Shown: positions 42,944 through 51,482 of the stretch, one piece after another
Layout: every line of letters starts with the position of its first letter
How positions within the stretch are numbered: position 1 is the first letter of the stretch
Notes under the pieces: generated by a model
What the model saw: only the letters and a program-made list of their open reading frames with translations
Databases searched by the model: none
Told to the model about the DNA's origin: nothing
Origin: Marinibacterium anthonyi
GTDB taxonomy: Bacteria; Pseudomonadota; Alphaproteobacteria; Rhodobacterales; Rhodobacteraceae
Direction: 5' to 3'
Length of the DNA stretch: 64,000 nucleotides
NCBI GenBank assembly: GCA_003217735.2
Contig: CP031585.1
Coordinates: 496,001 to 560,000 of the forward strand
Made by a program: the position numbers and the translations under genes

Positions 42944-42992
42944 TCGGGCGATTGATCGGGTGCGATTGATCAGGCGGGATTGATCAGGCGGG
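42941..42992. repeat. Short tandem repeat spanning two convergent stop codons
   Basis: Four imperfect units of about 14 bases (TGATCRGGYGSGAT) starting at 42941, 42953, 42967 and 42981. The first TGA is the GST stop, a second in-frame TGA follows at 42953, and the TGATCA palindrome in the last unit supplies the stop of the leftward YtoQ gene. Confidence 0.75.
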
Positions 42993-43433
42993 CAGGGCGC
43001 CCGTCAGCACATAGCGCAGGATGTCGACGACCTGGGCGGGGTCCTGGGCCACGGCCAGGGCGGCGGCATCCACTTCCTTCAGCGCATGGGCATGGTCGGG
43101 CCCGTGCAGGATGATCAGCGACTTGCCAAGCGCGGCGGCATAGCCTGCGTCGAAGGCTGCGTTCCATTGCTTGTACTGGTCGCCGAAGCGCACGACCACC
43201 ACGTCGGCATCGGCGATCCCCTTGCGGGTGCGGATCGCGTTGACCTTGGCGCCCTTGTGGTCGTGCCAGACCTTGTTCGGTTCTTCGCCCAGGATCGCCA
43301 CGCCGCAATCGTCGCTGGCCGCGTGATCGGTCACGGGCCCGGAAAAGGCGACATCCAACCCCTGGGCCCCGGCAACGATCTGTTCGCGCCAGTCGGTGTG
43401 GATTTCGCCGGACAGGTATACGGTCAAGGTCAT
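42984..43433 (-). CDS. YtoQ family protein
   Basis: 149 residues of the nucleoside 2-deoxyribosyltransferase-like fold. MTLTVYLSGEIHTDWREQI is the YtoQ opening, with GPVTDHAASDDCG and NAIRTRKGIADADVVVVRFGDQYKQWNAAFDAGYAAALGK typical in the middle. No biochemical function is known; the fold suggests nucleotide or nucleoside handling. Convergent with the GST gene. Confidence 0.9.
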   Translation of the reverse strand: MTLTVYLSGEIHTDWREQIVAGAQGLDVAFSGPVTDHAASDDCGVAILGEEPNKVWHDHKGAKVNAIRTRKGIADADVVVVRFGDQYKQWNAAFDAGYAAALGKSLIILHGPDHAHALKEVDAAALAVAQDPAQVVDILRYVLTGALPA

Positions 43434-43527
43434 CTTCGGTCTCCCCTTTTGCTGCCGTCCTACCCGTTTTCGGGCCGGGGGGAAATTGCGGATGGCATTG
43501 CGAAGGGGCAGTTTGCCCGACGCCGGG

Positions 43528-44442
43528 CTACTGGTCTTCGAGCACGGGCGTGGTGTCGAGGATCTCGATCGTGGCGCGCAGGCGGTTGGCGTTGGGGGCG
43601 AGGCCGGTCAGCAGGTTGAAATCCCGCATCGCCCGGAAGACCGCCATGCCGACGCCGTTGAACACCCGGCAGCCCCGGTCGCGGGCGACCTGCGACAGGG
43701 CGGTATCGAAAGGTGCGTCCAGCACGTCGGCCACCCAGTGGCTGGCGCGCAGAAGGTCGGGTTCGATGGCGATGCCGGGCCGGTGCAGCCCGCCCCAGGG
43801 GGTGGCGTTGACGATGCCGTCGGCCTTGCCGGCGGCGTCGGCCAGGTCGGTCACCCGGGTGCCGCACAGGTCCAGCGCCAGCGCGTCGGCCCGGTCGGCC
43901 CGGGTGTCGTGGATCATCAGGTCTTTCGCGCCAAGTTCGCGCAGGGCATGGCCGATGGCCGCTCCGGTCGGACCCGCGCCCAGCAGCAGCACGCGCCCCG
44001 GTTTGCAATCCCCCAGCGCGCGGCGCAGGTTTTCGCGGAAGGCCCAGGCCGAGGTGTTGTACCCGATGCGCCGGCCCTTGCGGAAGACGATGGTGGTCAC
44101 CGCGCCGGCGGCCTGGGCGGCGGGGCTGAGTTCGTCCACATGGGCGACGGCGGCGCGCTTGTAGGGCGAGGCGACCAGCGCCCCGGCAAAACCGGCAAGG
44201 TCCAGGACATCCAGCATCTCGGCCAGGGGAGGGCGCGCGCGCACCATGGCATCGGGGTCGATCCGGTCCAGCAGCAGGTTGACGCCCATGGCCCGGGCCT
44301 CGATCGCGTGGATGGCGGGCAGTTTCCATCGGTCAAGCTGATGGCCCACCAGTGCAACGTAAATCGGATCGCGCGTCGACATTTGTGTCATCCGGGTGGT
44401 GCGTGGATCGCCGGAACGGAAGACGGGTTGGCTTCGCCGCAT
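43528..44442 (-). CDS. Shikimate dehydrogenase-like protein lacking the catalytic Asp
   Basis: 304 residues. The C-terminal Rossmann domain is clear (VLLLGAGPTGAAIGHALREL) and the order of elements follows AroE. The AroE dyad is half present: Lys95 in ASPYK is kept, but the usual NTD reads NTS (Ser131), and the NVTxP segment is LVASP. Canonical shikimate oxidation is therefore doubtful; it is probably a paralogue with another substrate, similar to catabolic or cofactor-bound AroE-like proteins. Start ATG 44442 follows an AAGGA site; a frame to 44481 is open through an operator-like palindrome. Confidence 0.75.
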   Translation of the reverse strand: MRRSQPVFRSGDPRTTRMTQMSTRDPIYVALVGHQLDRWKLPAIHAIEARAMGVNLLLDRIDPDAMVRARPPLAEMLDVLDLAGFAGALVASPYKRAAVAHVDELSPAAQAAGAVTTIVFRKGRRIGYNTSAWAFRENLRRALGDCKPGRVLLLGAGPTGAAIGHALRELGAKDLMIHDTRADRADALALDLCGTRVTDLADAAGKADGIVNATPWGGLHRPGIAIEPDLLRASHWVADVLDAPFDTALSQVARDRGCRVFNGVGMAVFRAMRDFNLLTGLAPNANRLRATIEILDTTPVLEDQ

Positions 44443-44452
44443 GAGATATCCT

Positions 44453-44481
44453 TTACGTAAGTATCTGTGACGTAACGTCAC
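44453..44481. promoter_or_regulatory. Palindromic sites before the AroE-like gene
   Basis: TTACGTAA (44453-44460) and GTGACGTAACGTCAC (44467-44481), the latter with perfect 7-bp arms about one base. They lie 11-39 bases before the ATG, overlapping the likely core promoter. A related 15-base palindrome is at 44591-44605. Confidence 0.6.
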
Positions 44482-44590
44482 GCGGATGGCTGAAGAGAAG
44501 TGAGGCCGATCGGTTGGGTGAAGTCAAATGGTTTGCAGATTAACTAAGAAGGTATCCAAGCCTGTTTTTGAAACGCGTCGATCGTATCGA

Positions 44591-44605
44591 AATGCGTAAC
44601 GCATT
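44591..44605. promoter_or_regulatory. Second CGTAACG-centred palindrome
   Basis: AATGCGTAACGCATT, 7-bp arms about one base, sharing the CGTAACG core with the site 124 bases away at 44467-44481. It lies in an AT-rich 264-base spacer (44443-44706) between the AroE-like gene and the 3' end of the exonuclease-fusion gene. Confidence 0.55.
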
Positions 44606-44706
44606 ACATTTTCAATATATATTGACGTTCATGGGGCACCACCAAACGTCGTCGGCAATTTCTTTCCCGATCAAGGTTTTGCAATGTTGTTACATGAATG
44701 TGCGAC

Positions 44707-46812
44707 TCAGTAGTTTTGGGCACGGCGCAGGCGGGTCTGCCGGTTGCCGGCGTCAATGGCGTCTTGAAGCGTTTCAATGCCCGATTGCCGCAGCAGCCCG
44801 ATCAGGTGGGCAAAGACCCTGGCCGTGGCCAGCGCATCGCCAAGCGCCGTGTGGCGGGCATGTGGCGGGATCACGATGCCGAACCGGGCGCACAGACCGT
44901 CAAGGCTGTGATCGGCGCTTTGATCGAACAGCGCGGCCGACAGCAGCACGGTGCACAGCACCGGGTGGTCGAAGGGCATGCCGATCCGATGCTCCTGGTT
45001 CTTCAGGAACGCCATGTCGAAGGGGGCGTTATGGGCCACCAGGACGGCGCCGTCGCAGAAGTCGTGAAAGCGGCGACCGACCGCAAGGATGGTCTGCGCG
45101 GTTTCGACCATCTCGTCGGTGATCCCGTGGACCAGCGTCGATCCCGGCGGGATCGGCCGTTCGGGGTTGACCAGCGCCTCGAAGGTCTCGGCCGGGCGGA
45201 CCTTGCCGTTGACGATGCGGACCCCGGCGATCTGAACGATCCGGTCGCCGTCGCGGGGCGACAGGCCCGTGGTTTCCGTGTCGAAGACCACGAAGGTCAG
45301 CTTGTCCAGCGGCATGCCGCCGAGGTCACCCAGGCCCCCCGTCCCGGCATCGCCCGGCAGGTCGAAATCGTAGAAGTCGGACCACGGCGCCGGCGGCTGT
45401 CCCGAAGCGGCGACGGCGGCGGGCAGGGCCAGCACCAGGTGCGGCCCATCCAGCATGCCCGCCGCCCAGATATCCGTCCGGTGCGCGGCCAGCGCATCGC
45501 GCCCGGTGTACCGCCCGTAACCCGCGCACAGCGGCGCCGACAGCCAGTCCTGCAGATCGCCGTCCATCACCTGCGGCCCGGTCCAGGTCAGCGACAGCCA
45601 CAGTTCATGCGCATGCAGATCGGCCTTCAGGGTCAGGTCCCGGCGGGTATCGCCGGCGGTCAGGTGGTCGATCAGGGTGCCCAGGATGGCGGCGATGGCG
45701 AAGGGATCGCAGCGCAGCCATTGTGTACCGGGGCGCACCGTCAGACGGTCGCCGAACCGGGCCTGCACCGCATCCAGCAGGTCGCTGGCGGCCAGTTCGA
45801 CCATCGGCCAGGCGCGGGTGGTGACCGCCTCGTACCGCTGTTCGATATCGCGCAGGCAGGCGTACAGGCGATCCAGCTCCTCGGCCTGGGCATGGGTGAA
45901 ACCGGCGCGGGTTTCGGGATCCAGGTCCGGCACGGAGGCCAACACGTCCAGGCTGGCCCCGATGGCCGAAGCGGGGCGGCGGACACCTTCCATCAAGGCG
46001 TTGAACAGGTCGTCGCGGTCGGCATGGGCCTTCAGGTCCGATGTCGCGTCGCGCAGGATGATGACATGGCCTTCGGGCATCTCGGCCCCGTGGATCTGGC
46101 TGATCCGGCCCAGCAGGAACCGGTCGCCATCGGCCGAGGCCGAAAGGAACGTCTCGGGCCCGGTTTCCCCGCGCATGCGCCGCGCCGCCAGCCGGTGCAG
46201 GGCCTGTTGCAGCGGTTCGGGACGCAGGACGGAAGACACCCGCCGGTCCAGCCCCAGCCCGTCCAGCAGGTTCTGTGCCGCGCGGTTGAACAGCATCACC
46301 CGGTTGTCCGGCGTGGTGACGATGACGCCTTCGGCCAGGTCCCGCACCAGCGCCTCGAACAGGCGCTTTTCGCGCTGCAACCGTTCGGTTTCGGCCTCGA
46401 TGGCGCGGGCCTGGGCGGTGCGGGCTTCGGCCAGGGCGGCGTTGATCGCATTGGCGGCGGGCGCCAGGGCGCCCAGGTAGCGGGCCGGGGTTTCGTCGAT
46501 CTGCCGGCCACCGATGTCGGCGGTGGCGCGGGTCGACAGGTCGGCGGCCAGCCCAAGGATCGGCCGGGCGACGTTTTCATCGAACAGCAGCCCGATCCAG
46601 GCGGCCAGCCCCAGGATCCCCAGCCCGCCGACGACGCCCGCGATGACATAGCCGTCAGGCGTCGCACCGAACTTGGCGAACCCGAACCAGAGGCCCAGGG
46701 TCAGGACGGCGACACCGCCCATGCCCATGGCCGCGAAGAACAGCGCGAAGCGCAGGCGCAGGCCAAGACGGGGGTCAAGACGCTGTTCAAGGCGGGGGCC
46801 AATGTCATGCAT
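44707..46812 (-). CDS. Membrane PAS/pseudo-histidine-kinase fused to a DnaQ-type 3'-5' exonuclease
   Basis: 701 residues. Two transmembrane helices (about 22-45 and 55-77), a HAMP-like/coiled-coil linker, a PAS domain (about 150-260) and a dimerisation helix pair where the HisKA motif reads EGVRRPASAI, with Glu275 in place of the phospho-accepting His. The following region resembles a kinase ATPase domain without N and G boxes. Residues 505-701 are a DEDDh exonuclease with all catalytic residues: Asp511 and Glu513 (FDTETTG), Asp599 (HNAPFD), His654 and Asp659 (HTALGD). It overlaps the CheY-like gene by 8 bases and closes the symporter operon. A signal-controlled nuclease is the inference; its nucleic-acid substrate is unknown. 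Confidence 0.85.
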   Translation of the reverse strand: MHDIGPRLEQRLDPRLGLRLRFALFFAAMGMGGVAVLTLGLWFGFAKFGATPDGYVIAGVVGGLGILGLAAWIGLLFDENVARPILGLAADLSTRATADIGGRQIDETPARYLGALAPAANAINAALAEARTAQARAIEAETERLQREKRLFEALVRDLAEGVIVTTPDNRVMLFNRAAQNLLDGLGLDRRVSSVLRPEPLQQALHRLAARRMRGETGPETFLSASADGDRFLLGRISQIHGAEMPEGHVIILRDATSDLKAHADRDDLFNALMEGVRRPASAIGASLDVLASVPDLDPETRAGFTHAQAEELDRLYACLRDIEQRYEAVTTRAWPMVELAASDLLDAVQARFGDRLTVRPGTQWLRCDPFAIAAILGTLIDHLTAGDTRRDLTLKADLHAHELWLSLTWTGPQVMDGDLQDWLSAPLCAGYGRYTGRDALAAHRTDIWAAGMLDGPHLVLALPAAVAASGQPPAPWSDFYDFDLPGDAGTGGLGDLGGMPLDKLTFVVFDTETTGLSPRDGDRIVQIAGVRIVNGKVRPAETFEALVNPERPIPPGSTLVHGITDEMVETAQTILAVGRRFHDFCDGAVLVAHNAPFDMAFLKNQEHRIGMPFDHPVLCTVLLSAALFDQSADHSLDGLCARFGIVIPPHARHTALGDALATARVFAHLIGLLRQSGIETLQDAIDAGNRQTRLRRAQNY

Positions 46813-47203
46813 CGGCGCCCTGTCCCAGCAGGCCGTTGATCGTGGCCGTCAGTTCGGCATTGGCGAAGGGTTTGATCATGACCGCGTCCGCCCCCAGCGC
46901 CAGCCCCTTGCGCCGCTCGACCTCGCCGCCGCGGGCGGTCATCATCAGCACCTTGATCGGCTTCAGATCCTCGCGCGACCGGATGACCTGGCAGACTTCG
47001 TATCCCGATTTGCGCGGCAGCATCACGTCCAGGACGACCATGTCGACGGGGCCATCGTCCAGCGCGGCCAGCGCGGCTTCGCCATCGGCGACGCGCGTGG
47101 TGCGGTGGCCCATCCGTCCGATCAGGAATTCCAGGGCGAAGGCGATGTTGTCCTCGTCTTCGACCAGCAGGATCGTTTTGGGCAGAACGTTCTTTGGCTC
47201 CAT
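46805..47203 (-). CDS. Single-domain response regulator (CheY-like)
   Basis: 132 residues, receiver domain only. Acidic pocket in LLVEDEDN, phospho-acceptor Asp in VVLDVML (about residue 58), the switch Thr in MMTARGG and the Lys in MIKPFANAEL. No output domain, so it must act by protein contact. The kinase-like partner encoded next lacks its phospho-His, so the phosphoryl donor is elsewhere or the pair works without transfer. GGAGGAGG precedes the ATG. Confidence 0.92.
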   Translation of the reverse strand: MEPKNVLPKTILLVEDEDNIAFALEFLIGRMGHRTTRVADGEAALAALDDGPVDMVVLDVMLPRKSGYEVCQVIRSREDLKPIKVLMMTARGGEVERRKGLALGADAVMIKPFANAELTATINGLLGQGADA

Positions 47204-47239
47204 CGCAACCTCCTCCTCAAGGCGCCCGGGGGGCCGCGG

Positions 47240-47740
47240 TCAGGTGCACACGGCGGTGATCAGCGGATCGGCATCCCCCAGGTCGAACCACTTGGCGGCG
47301 GCCGGGTCGGCCAGGGCGGCGTCGCTGACATCCGCCCGCGCGGGGGCGTCGCAGTTGACGAATTGCGGGATCGCCGTCGTCGCGCGCCAACGGGCGAACA
47401 GGTAGAGATCGACAAGCACCACGCCGGGCGCCTCGGGCTTGGTCTGCACGCTGGTGGTGTCGACGGCGAGGATGCGCGTGGTCTGGGGGAAGGGGTAGGT
47501 CCAGGGCTTGAACGGGAACTTGTCGGCGCGCGTCTCGATCACCTCAAGGCCCTCGGGCATGCTGTCCATGGTGCGGCCGGCCCAGGAATATTCCGACCAG
47601 ATGGTGAACAGGATCATCGCCAGCCCGCCCAGGGCCGGCACCAGCCAGCGCGGCATGGATGGCCACATGAGCGACAGGGCAAGCATGACCCCGGCGGTGC
47701 CAAGTCCGACGCAGAAGGTGGCGAAAAGTTCCAAGATCAT
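47240..47740 (-). CDS. Small membrane protein of the symporter/DUF294 operon
   Basis: 166 residues. Two transmembrane helices near the N-terminus (about 3-25 and 33-50), then a soluble domain, presumably periplasmic, with two cysteines (CDAPARAD and the final AVCT). No family recognised. The start overlaps the DUF294 stop by one base (TGATG), so it belongs firmly to this operon, between the DUF294 protein and the receiver. Confidence 0.75.
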   Translation of the reverse strand: MILELFATFCVGLGTAGVMLALSLMWPSMPRWLVPALGGLAMILFTIWSEYSWAGRTMDSMPEGLEVIETRADKFPFKPWTYPFPQTTRILAVDTTSVQTKPEAPGVVLVDLYLFARWRATTAIPQFVNCDAPARADVSDAALADPAAAKWFDLGDADPLITAVCT

Positions 47741-49563
47741 CAGCCGAGCATTCCCGTATTCTGTCCCGCGGCCGATTGCATCGTCTTGACCACCATGAAG
47801 GCGTCCCGCAGGTGGTTTCTTTCCAGATCCGAAAGCTGTCCCGGCGCCATGAAGTTGTCGGGCGCCTCGCCCCTGCGGATCCGCGCGGCCTGGTGCCGCA
47901 ACCGAGTGTCGGCGATAAGATCATAGGCATCAAGCAGTTCCGCCGTGCCGAAGGGGGAAAGCACGCCGGCGGCGCCGGCCGCGACGATGCGGTCACGGGT
48001 GTTGACCTGTTCCAGGGCACCTTTCAGCGCATAGACCCGGCCCAGGTCCACCACCGGCACCACGCCGGAGTGTTTCAGGTCGACCTGGTTCTTGTGTTCG
48101 CCCGACCGGATCAGGGCAAAGCCCCGGAACAGCGAGATCGGCGGCGTGTGTTTCAGCGAGTTCGACACCATGTGCGCGACGAAGATCGAATTGGCCCGCG
48201 CGGCGGCCAGCGTTTCCTTTTGCAGGTTGTCGAACAGGGCCCGTTCCCCGCCGATGGGCCGCAGGTCGAACATGACCGAGGCCAGCATCTGCGCTTCGGG
48301 GTCGGGCGTGGCGATCCAGCCGCGGAAATAGTCGCGCCACACCCGGCGCGGCTGCCGCCAGCGCGGGTTCGTCGCCATCATGTCACCGGGGCAGTAGATG
48401 TAACCGCAGATCGCCAGCCCGTCGGACACGAAGCGTGCGAGGTCGGCGAACCAGGCGTCGTGATCGGGCGTGGCGGCATCGTCGAGGATCAGGCAATTGT
48501 CCTGGTCCGACACGCCGGTCTGTTCGCGCCGGCCCTGGCTGCCGCAGGCGGCCCAGAGATAGGGCACGGGCGGGGGCCCGAGTTTCTGTTCGGCCAGGAT
48601 CAGCAGGCGGCGGGTCACGGCGTCGGTCACGTCGGATATGCGCCGGCAGATCGCCTGCGGGGTGACCCCGGCGGACACCAGCTGGCCCAGCAGTTCCGGC
48701 GTGCGGGCGACCACGCGGGCCATGTCGGCGGCATCCATCGCCTCGACGATTTCCGAGATCATGTGCGACGCGGTGGCGGCCTGGTGGCGGAACAGGTCGG
48801 TCTTGCCGATCATGCCGATGATGGCGCCGTTTTCGGCCACCGGCAGGTGGCTGATCCCGTGATCGGCCAGCGTGACCAGCGCGTCGAGCCCCAGCGCCGT
48901 GGGCGGGATGGTCACCGGGTTCGCTGTCATGATCCGGGTGACGGGAATGTCGCCCGACAGCCCCTCGGCCAGAACCTTGCCGGTCAGATCGCGCGATGTG
49001 ACGATCCCGGTCAGGTCGGCCCCGTCGGTCACCAGGACCGAGTTGATGGACATGTCCCGCATCATCCGGGCGGCCTGTGTCACCGTCGTGTCGGGCGGGC
49101 AGGTGATGGGCGTCGACGACATCAGGTCGGCCACCTGCAGCGCGGTCAGCCCGGTGGCATAGGACCCGCCTTCGGTGACCGTCCCCCGTTCGAACCAGGC
49201 GCCGAAGGTCGGGTGATGGCGGACGAGGTTGCGGAAGGTTTCGGGCGGGATGATGAAGACGGTGGTGTCCTCGGCCGCGCGGGTGGTCACCCGCGCCCGA
49301 CCGTCCGACAATGTCCCCTTCTGGCCCAGCATGTCGCCGGGGCCGCGCCGCGACACCACGGTGCCGTCCGCGCCTTCGGACTGGGTGGCACCGGTTTCGA
49401 TGACGTAGACGCCGGCCAGCGGCTGGCCCTTCTCGAACAGCAGCTCTCCGGCGGCGAGCGTGGCGCGCAGGATCCGCGCGTCCAGGTCCGGGCCAAGCTC
49501 CTGCGGGAGCATGTCGAAGGGCGGATGGCGCAGCAGCGCGTCGATGGCGGGTGTGGCGTGCAT
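47740..49563 (-). CDS. cNMP-binding/CBS/DUF294 nucleotidyltransferase-like signalling protein
   Basis: 607 residues. Cyclic-nucleotide-binding domain at about 15-125 (GELLFEKGQPLAGVYVIETG), two CBS domains at about 145-265, then DUF294 with the polymerase-beta-like motif GSQGRREQTGVSDQDN (341-356; Gly-Ser then Asp353-x-Asp355), and a DUF294 C-terminal helical domain. The layout resembles GlnD-type nucleotidyltransferases and is found beside VC_2705-type symporters. It may modify or gate the transporter or the nuclease fusion. Start ATG 49563 chosen over a 12-codon extension. Confidence 0.88.
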   Translation of the reverse strand: MHATPAIDALLRHPPFDMLPQELGPDLDARILRATLAAGELLFEKGQPLAGVYVIETGATQSEGADGTVVSRRGPGDMLGQKGTLSDGRARVTTRAAEDTTVFIIPPETFRNLVRHHPTFGAWFERGTVTEGGSYATGLTALQVADLMSSTPITCPPDTTVTQAARMMRDMSINSVLVTDGADLTGIVTSRDLTGKVLAEGLSGDIPVTRIMTANPVTIPPTALGLDALVTLADHGISHLPVAENGAIIGMIGKTDLFRHQAATASHMISEIVEAMDAADMARVVARTPELLGQLVSAGVTPQAICRRISDVTDAVTRRLLILAEQKLGPPPVPYLWAACGSQGRREQTGVSDQDNCLILDDAATPDHDAWFADLARFVSDGLAICGYIYCPGDMMATNPRWRQPRRVWRDYFRGWIATPDPEAQMLASVMFDLRPIGGERALFDNLQKETLAAARANSIFVAHMVSNSLKHTPPISLFRGFALIRSGEHKNQVDLKHSGVVPVVDLGRVYALKGALEQVNTRDRIVAAGAAGVLSPFGTAELLDAYDLIADTRLRHQAARIRRGEAPDNFMAPGQLSDLERNHLRDAFMVVKTMQSAAGQNTGMLG

Positions 49564-49657
49564 GGGGCATGCTCCGCGTGCGTCTGGGAAAAGGTCCAAA
49601 AAGGCCCCCGGGGACGTCTGCCGGTGAAATGTCCGGCCGGGGGGCAGTCAGGGAGGT

Positions 49658-49681
49658 GGAAGGGGGCCGCAACCCCCTTCC
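49658..49681 (-). terminator. Hairpin between the symporter and the DUF294 gene
   Basis: GGAAGGGGG (49658-49666) and CCCCCTTCC (49673-49681), 9-bp perfect stem with 6-base loop, 4 bases after the symporter stop. No T-run; probably a processing or partial termination stem that lets transporter mRNA exceed that of the signalling genes. Confidence 0.6.
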
Positions 49682-49685
49682 AAGG

Positions 49686-51470
49686 TCAGTGTGCGTGGGC
49701 TGACCCGGCGCCGCGCGGAACGCGGACGCTTTCGACAAGCTCGACGATCTCGGGCGGGGTCTCCTTGGTGATGCTGGCGACAGCATAGGCGACCGCGAAG
49801 TTGATCAGCGCCCCGATGGCCCCGAAGGAGGTCGATTGCACCGTCAGGAACAGCGGATCCGCATCCGTGAAGCTGTTGGTGTCGGGGATGAAGAACCAGC
49901 CCTTATGCAGGAAGATGTAGACCAGCGTGGTGATCAGGCCGGCCAGCATGCCCGCCACGGCACCCCAGTTGTTGATGCGGGTGGAAAAGATCCCCATCAT
50001 CAGCGCCGGGAAGATCGAGGCTGCGGCCAGGCCGAAGGCCAGCGCCACGGTCTGCGCGGCAAAGCCCGGCGGGTTGAGGCCCAGGTAGGTCGCCACCGCG
50101 ATGGCCACGCCCATGGCGATCCGGGCGGACAGCAGTTCACCCTTTTCGCTGATGCCGGGGTTGATCGCGCCCTTGATCAGGTCGTGGCTGACGGCCGAGG
50201 AAATGGCCAGCAGCAGGCCCGCTGCGGTCGACAGCGCGGCGGCAAGGCCCCCGGCGGCGACCAGACCGATCACCCAGGACGGCAGGTTGGCGATTTCCGG
50301 GTTGGCCAGCACCAGGATGTCGTTGTTGAGGTTGGTCAGCTCGTTGCCGACCCAGCCGTTTTCGGCGGCCTTGGCCTGCATCGCTTCGGACTTGTCGTTG
50401 TAGTACTGGATCTTGCCGTCGCCGTTCTTGTCTTCCCAGCCCAGAAGGCCGGTTTTCTGCCAGGTCAGCATCCAGTTGTATTCGGGGTCGGTTTCGATCG
50501 TCTCGACCGACACGGCCTGTCCTGCGGTGCCTTCGGGCCAGAACATCTGGGTGATGTTCAGGCGGGCCATGGCGCCCACGGCGGGGGCCGTCAGGTACAG
50601 CAGCGCGATGAAGACCAGTGCCCAGCCGGCGGACCAGCGTGCGTCCGACACCTTGGGCACGGTAAAGAAGCGCATGATCACGTGCGGCAGGCCAGCGGTG
50701 CCGATCATCAGCGACAGGGTGAACAGCACCATGTTGAACGTGTCGCCGTGGTGGGCGGTGTATTCGGCAAAGCCCAGTTCGCGCACGATCTGGTCGAGTT
50801 TTTGCAGCAGTGGCTCTCCGGACGCGAGTTCGGTGCCGAACAGGCCCAGGCCCGGGATCGGGTTGCCGGTCAGCTGCAGCGAGATGAAGACCGCCGGGAT
50901 CGTGTAGGCCAGGATCAGCACGACGTATTGCGCCACCTGGGTATAGGTCACGCCCTTCATGCCGCCGAACACGGCGTAGGCAAAGACGATGACCGCGCCG
51001 ATCAGCAGGCCGGTGGTGTTGGATACCTCCAGGAACCGGCCGAACGCCACGCCGACACCGGTCATCTGGCCGATCACGTAGGTGACGGACGCGATGATCA
51101 GGCAGATCACGGCGACAAGGCGCGCGGTCGGCGAATAGAACCGGTCGCCGATGAATTCCGACACGGTGAACTTGCCGAACTTGCGCAGGTAGGGCGCCAG
51201 CAGCAGGGCCAGCAGCACGTAACCGCCCGTCCAGCCCATCAGGTAGGTGGAATTGTCATAGCCGACAAAGGCGATCAGGCCGGCCATCGAGATGAACGAG
51301 GCGGCCGACATCCAGTCGGCGGCGGTGGCCATGCCGTTGGTGATCGGGTGAACCCCCCGGCCGGCGGCATAGAATTCCGACGTGGACCCGGCACGGGCCC
51401 AGATCGCGATGCCGATGTAAAGCGCGAAGGACGCGCCCACGAACAGCAGGTTGATGACGAATTGGCTCAT
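49686..51470 (-). CDS. Sodium:solute symporter large subunit (VC_2705 subfamily)
   Basis: 594 residues with 13 or so transmembrane helices of the SSS fold, closest in layout to ActP-like carriers. SEFYAAGRGVHPITNGMATAADWMSAASFISMAG carries the Na2-site region. A long extramembrane loop (about 310-390) contains an EF-hand-like DKNGDGKIQYYN (347-358). The partner is the small DUF4212 protein 12 bases upstream. Acetate or another small organic acid is the likely substrate by family, not proven. Confidence 0.9.
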   Translation of the reverse strand: MSQFVINLLFVGASFALYIGIAIWARAGSTSEFYAAGRGVHPITNGMATAADWMSAASFISMAGLIAFVGYDNSTYLMGWTGGYVLLALLLAPYLRKFGKFTVSEFIGDRFYSPTARLVAVICLIIASVTYVIGQMTGVGVAFGRFLEVSNTTGLLIGAVIVFAYAVFGGMKGVTYTQVAQYVVLILAYTIPAVFISLQLTGNPIPGLGLFGTELASGEPLLQKLDQIVRELGFAEYTAHHGDTFNMVLFTLSLMIGTAGLPHVIMRFFTVPKVSDARWSAGWALVFIALLYLTAPAVGAMARLNITQMFWPEGTAGQAVSVETIETDPEYNWMLTWQKTGLLGWEDKNGDGKIQYYNDKSEAMQAKAAENGWVGNELTNLNNDILVLANPEIANLPSWVIGLVAAGGLAAALSTAAGLLLAISSAVSHDLIKGAINPGISEKGELLSARIAMGVAIAVATYLGLNPPGFAAQTVALAFGLAAASIFPALMMGIFSTRINNWGAVAGMLAGLITTLVYIFLHKGWFFIPDTNSFTDADPLFLTVQSTSFGAIGALINFAVAYAVASITKETPPEIVELVESVRVPRGAGSAHAH

Positions 51471-51482
51471 CTGTCTGGGTCC

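Noticed and set aside
42941-42992. CRISPR-like array
   Set aside because: Units of 14 bases without spacers; it is a simple tandem repeat and no cas gene is present.
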